Source: Pyxicephalus adspersus
Lineage: Eukaryota; Chordata; Amphibia; Anura; Pyxicephalidae
Assembly (NCBI RefSeq): GCF_032062135.1
Contig: NC_092863.1
Coordinates: forward strand, 21,098,783-21,162,782
Reading direction: 5' to 3'
Length of the DNA stretch: 64,000 bases
The notes beneath the pieces were generated by a model. It was not told the origin of the DNA. It searched no databases and saw nothing but the letters and a program-made list of their open reading frames with translations. A program made the position numbers and the translations under genes. Each line of letters starts with the position of its first letter. Position 1 is the stretch's first letter. Shown piece by piece: positions 63,123-64,000 of the stretch.

Positions 63123-63892
63123 AGTAGCTGGCAAGGTGCCAGCCACTGAGATCTGTACAAGATTGCTGGTACCTATTGAAGGTATGCCCTTTTACAGCAA
63201 ATCTACACCCAGGTTCACTAGGGTCTGCTATAAGAGGCAAATAGTTAATGATCTGGCCTGTAGCAAACTGTCAGTGACTGCAGACTTGGGAGCTAAGGCA
63301 TGTTCAGACCTGCAGTAAAATGTGCAGGTCCTCTTGTAGCATTTCCAACACTACAAGATGTCTGTAAAAAATAGATAAAATTAGAATGAATGTGTCCATT
63401 CATTGAGCAGACAGCATCAGTGTTATCTTCTGGTGATTCAGACGCTCCTTGTAGCTTCTGTGAGCGGCCACCACCTCTACAGACGGCAGTTGAAATAATG
63501 AAACTGCTTAAAAATGTCTGGACAGACATTTTAGGCTTTTGTTAGAGCAATTTCCATTTTTGATGTCGGCAGAGTTCCCCCAATGCTCAGGACAGAAGGT
63601 AGTCCTATGTGACAACAATGGCTCCATCCTTGGACACAGCAGAGCTGATTATTCTAATCCTTTCCATACAAAGATGTGAAACAAATCTGACACATCATAT
63701 GTGAAAGTATGGTTGGATATTATGGAACATTTCTTCCCAACAAAGAAGGAGGAGAAAGGGTAAGTGGGTCATCACATTAATGGGGGTTTAGTCCTTTGGT
63801 GAGGTAGGAAGGAGCATTAGTTATTACTAGTACTAGTTTTGTACTCGTTTTGCTCCAAGGGAAGCCAGGTGCATTGGTAGCCCAGATAGTAT

Positions 63893-63921
63893 CATAGTAG
63901 GTCAGGTTAAAAAAAGACATA
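63893..63921 (-). mobile_element. CR1 3'-end fragment
   Basis: catagtaggtcaggtt followed by aaaaaaagacat is the reverse complement of the 3' end of the CR1 at 15 kb (atgtcttttttcaacctaac then ctactatg) with small changes. Confidence 0.7.
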
Positions 63922-64000
63922 CCGTATTTTTCGGACCATTAGACGCTCCGGACTATAAGATGCACCAGGTTTTCCGCACGGGAAAACAAGAAAAAAAAAA
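63922..64000. mobile_element. Start of a DNA-transposon-type repeat, cut by the window end
   Basis: Begins accgtatttttcggaccatt and continues agacgctccggactataaga. The accgtattttycggactataag motif is a widespread vertebrate repeat terminus. It interrupts a CR1 tail. Only one end is visible, so the family is not fixed. Confidence 0.6.

Overview
The window is nuclear DNA from a vertebrate, most likely an anuran amphibian. It is AT-rich, carries one intron-rich host gene, and is filled with CR1/L2-, L1- and Penelope-type retroelements, Tc1 and hAT DNA transposons and a tRNA-derived SINE. The anuran assignment is an inference from the repeat mix and the style of the repeats. No bacterial gene, CRISPR array, rRNA or functional tRNA gene was seen.

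Host gene. Seven consecutive coding exons of a Rho GTPase-activating protein gene lie on the minus strand (26571 down to 853). The protein matches ARHGAP23 better than its paralogue ARHGAP21. In gene order the exons are 26398-26571, 25963-25981 (a 19-nt microexon), 17436-17531, 16413-16491, 8862-8916, 2058-3342 (one large 1285-nt exon) and 853-1008. All six junctions keep the reading frame, and every intron is GT-AG. Exons 1-5 plus the start of the large exon build one complete PDZ domain. The large exon is a Ser/Pro-rich disordered linker. The PH and RhoGAP domains are expected beyond base 1. The initiator exon was not found; it may lie beyond base 64000, inside the assembly gap (42530-43499), or have been missed.

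Repeat landscape. Introns and the 37-kb upstream part hold: L1-type LINE remnants (5.9-6.7 kb minus, 19.2-19.9 kb minus, 21.3-25.8 kb plus, 31.1-32.9 kb plus, 36.1-36.9 kb plus, 58.5-61.8 kb minus); CR1 LINEs (13.0-15.0 kb plus, 38.8-41.1 kb minus); two copies of an L2/Rex1-like LINE (30.9-34.5 kb and 49.8-52.0 kb, both minus); a Penelope-like element (54.2-56.1 kb plus); Tc1/mariner elements (29.4-30.9, 43.5-43.8, 56.3-57.4 kb); hAT-like elements (11.0, 36.3, 44.2-44.6, 57.6-58.3 kb); a tRNA-derived SINE (24.1 kb) with tail relatives at 49.1 and 54.4 kb; and several foldback elements. Insertions are nested: an L1 in the L2/Rex1-like LINE with a perfect 17-bp target duplication, a hAT-like element inside an L1 RT domain, and a SINE inside another L1.

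Most interesting signal. A short motif recurs at 3.8, 29.3, 38.2 and 56.1 kb (and, weakly, 4.7 kb). It folds as a minimal hammerhead-type ribozyme with a diminished stem III, the variant known to travel with Penelope-like retroelements. The 29.3 and 38.2 kb copies have different but perfectly paired stem I arms, while the core is shared. One copy sits about 0.8 kb downstream of the Penelope reverse-transcriptase remnant.
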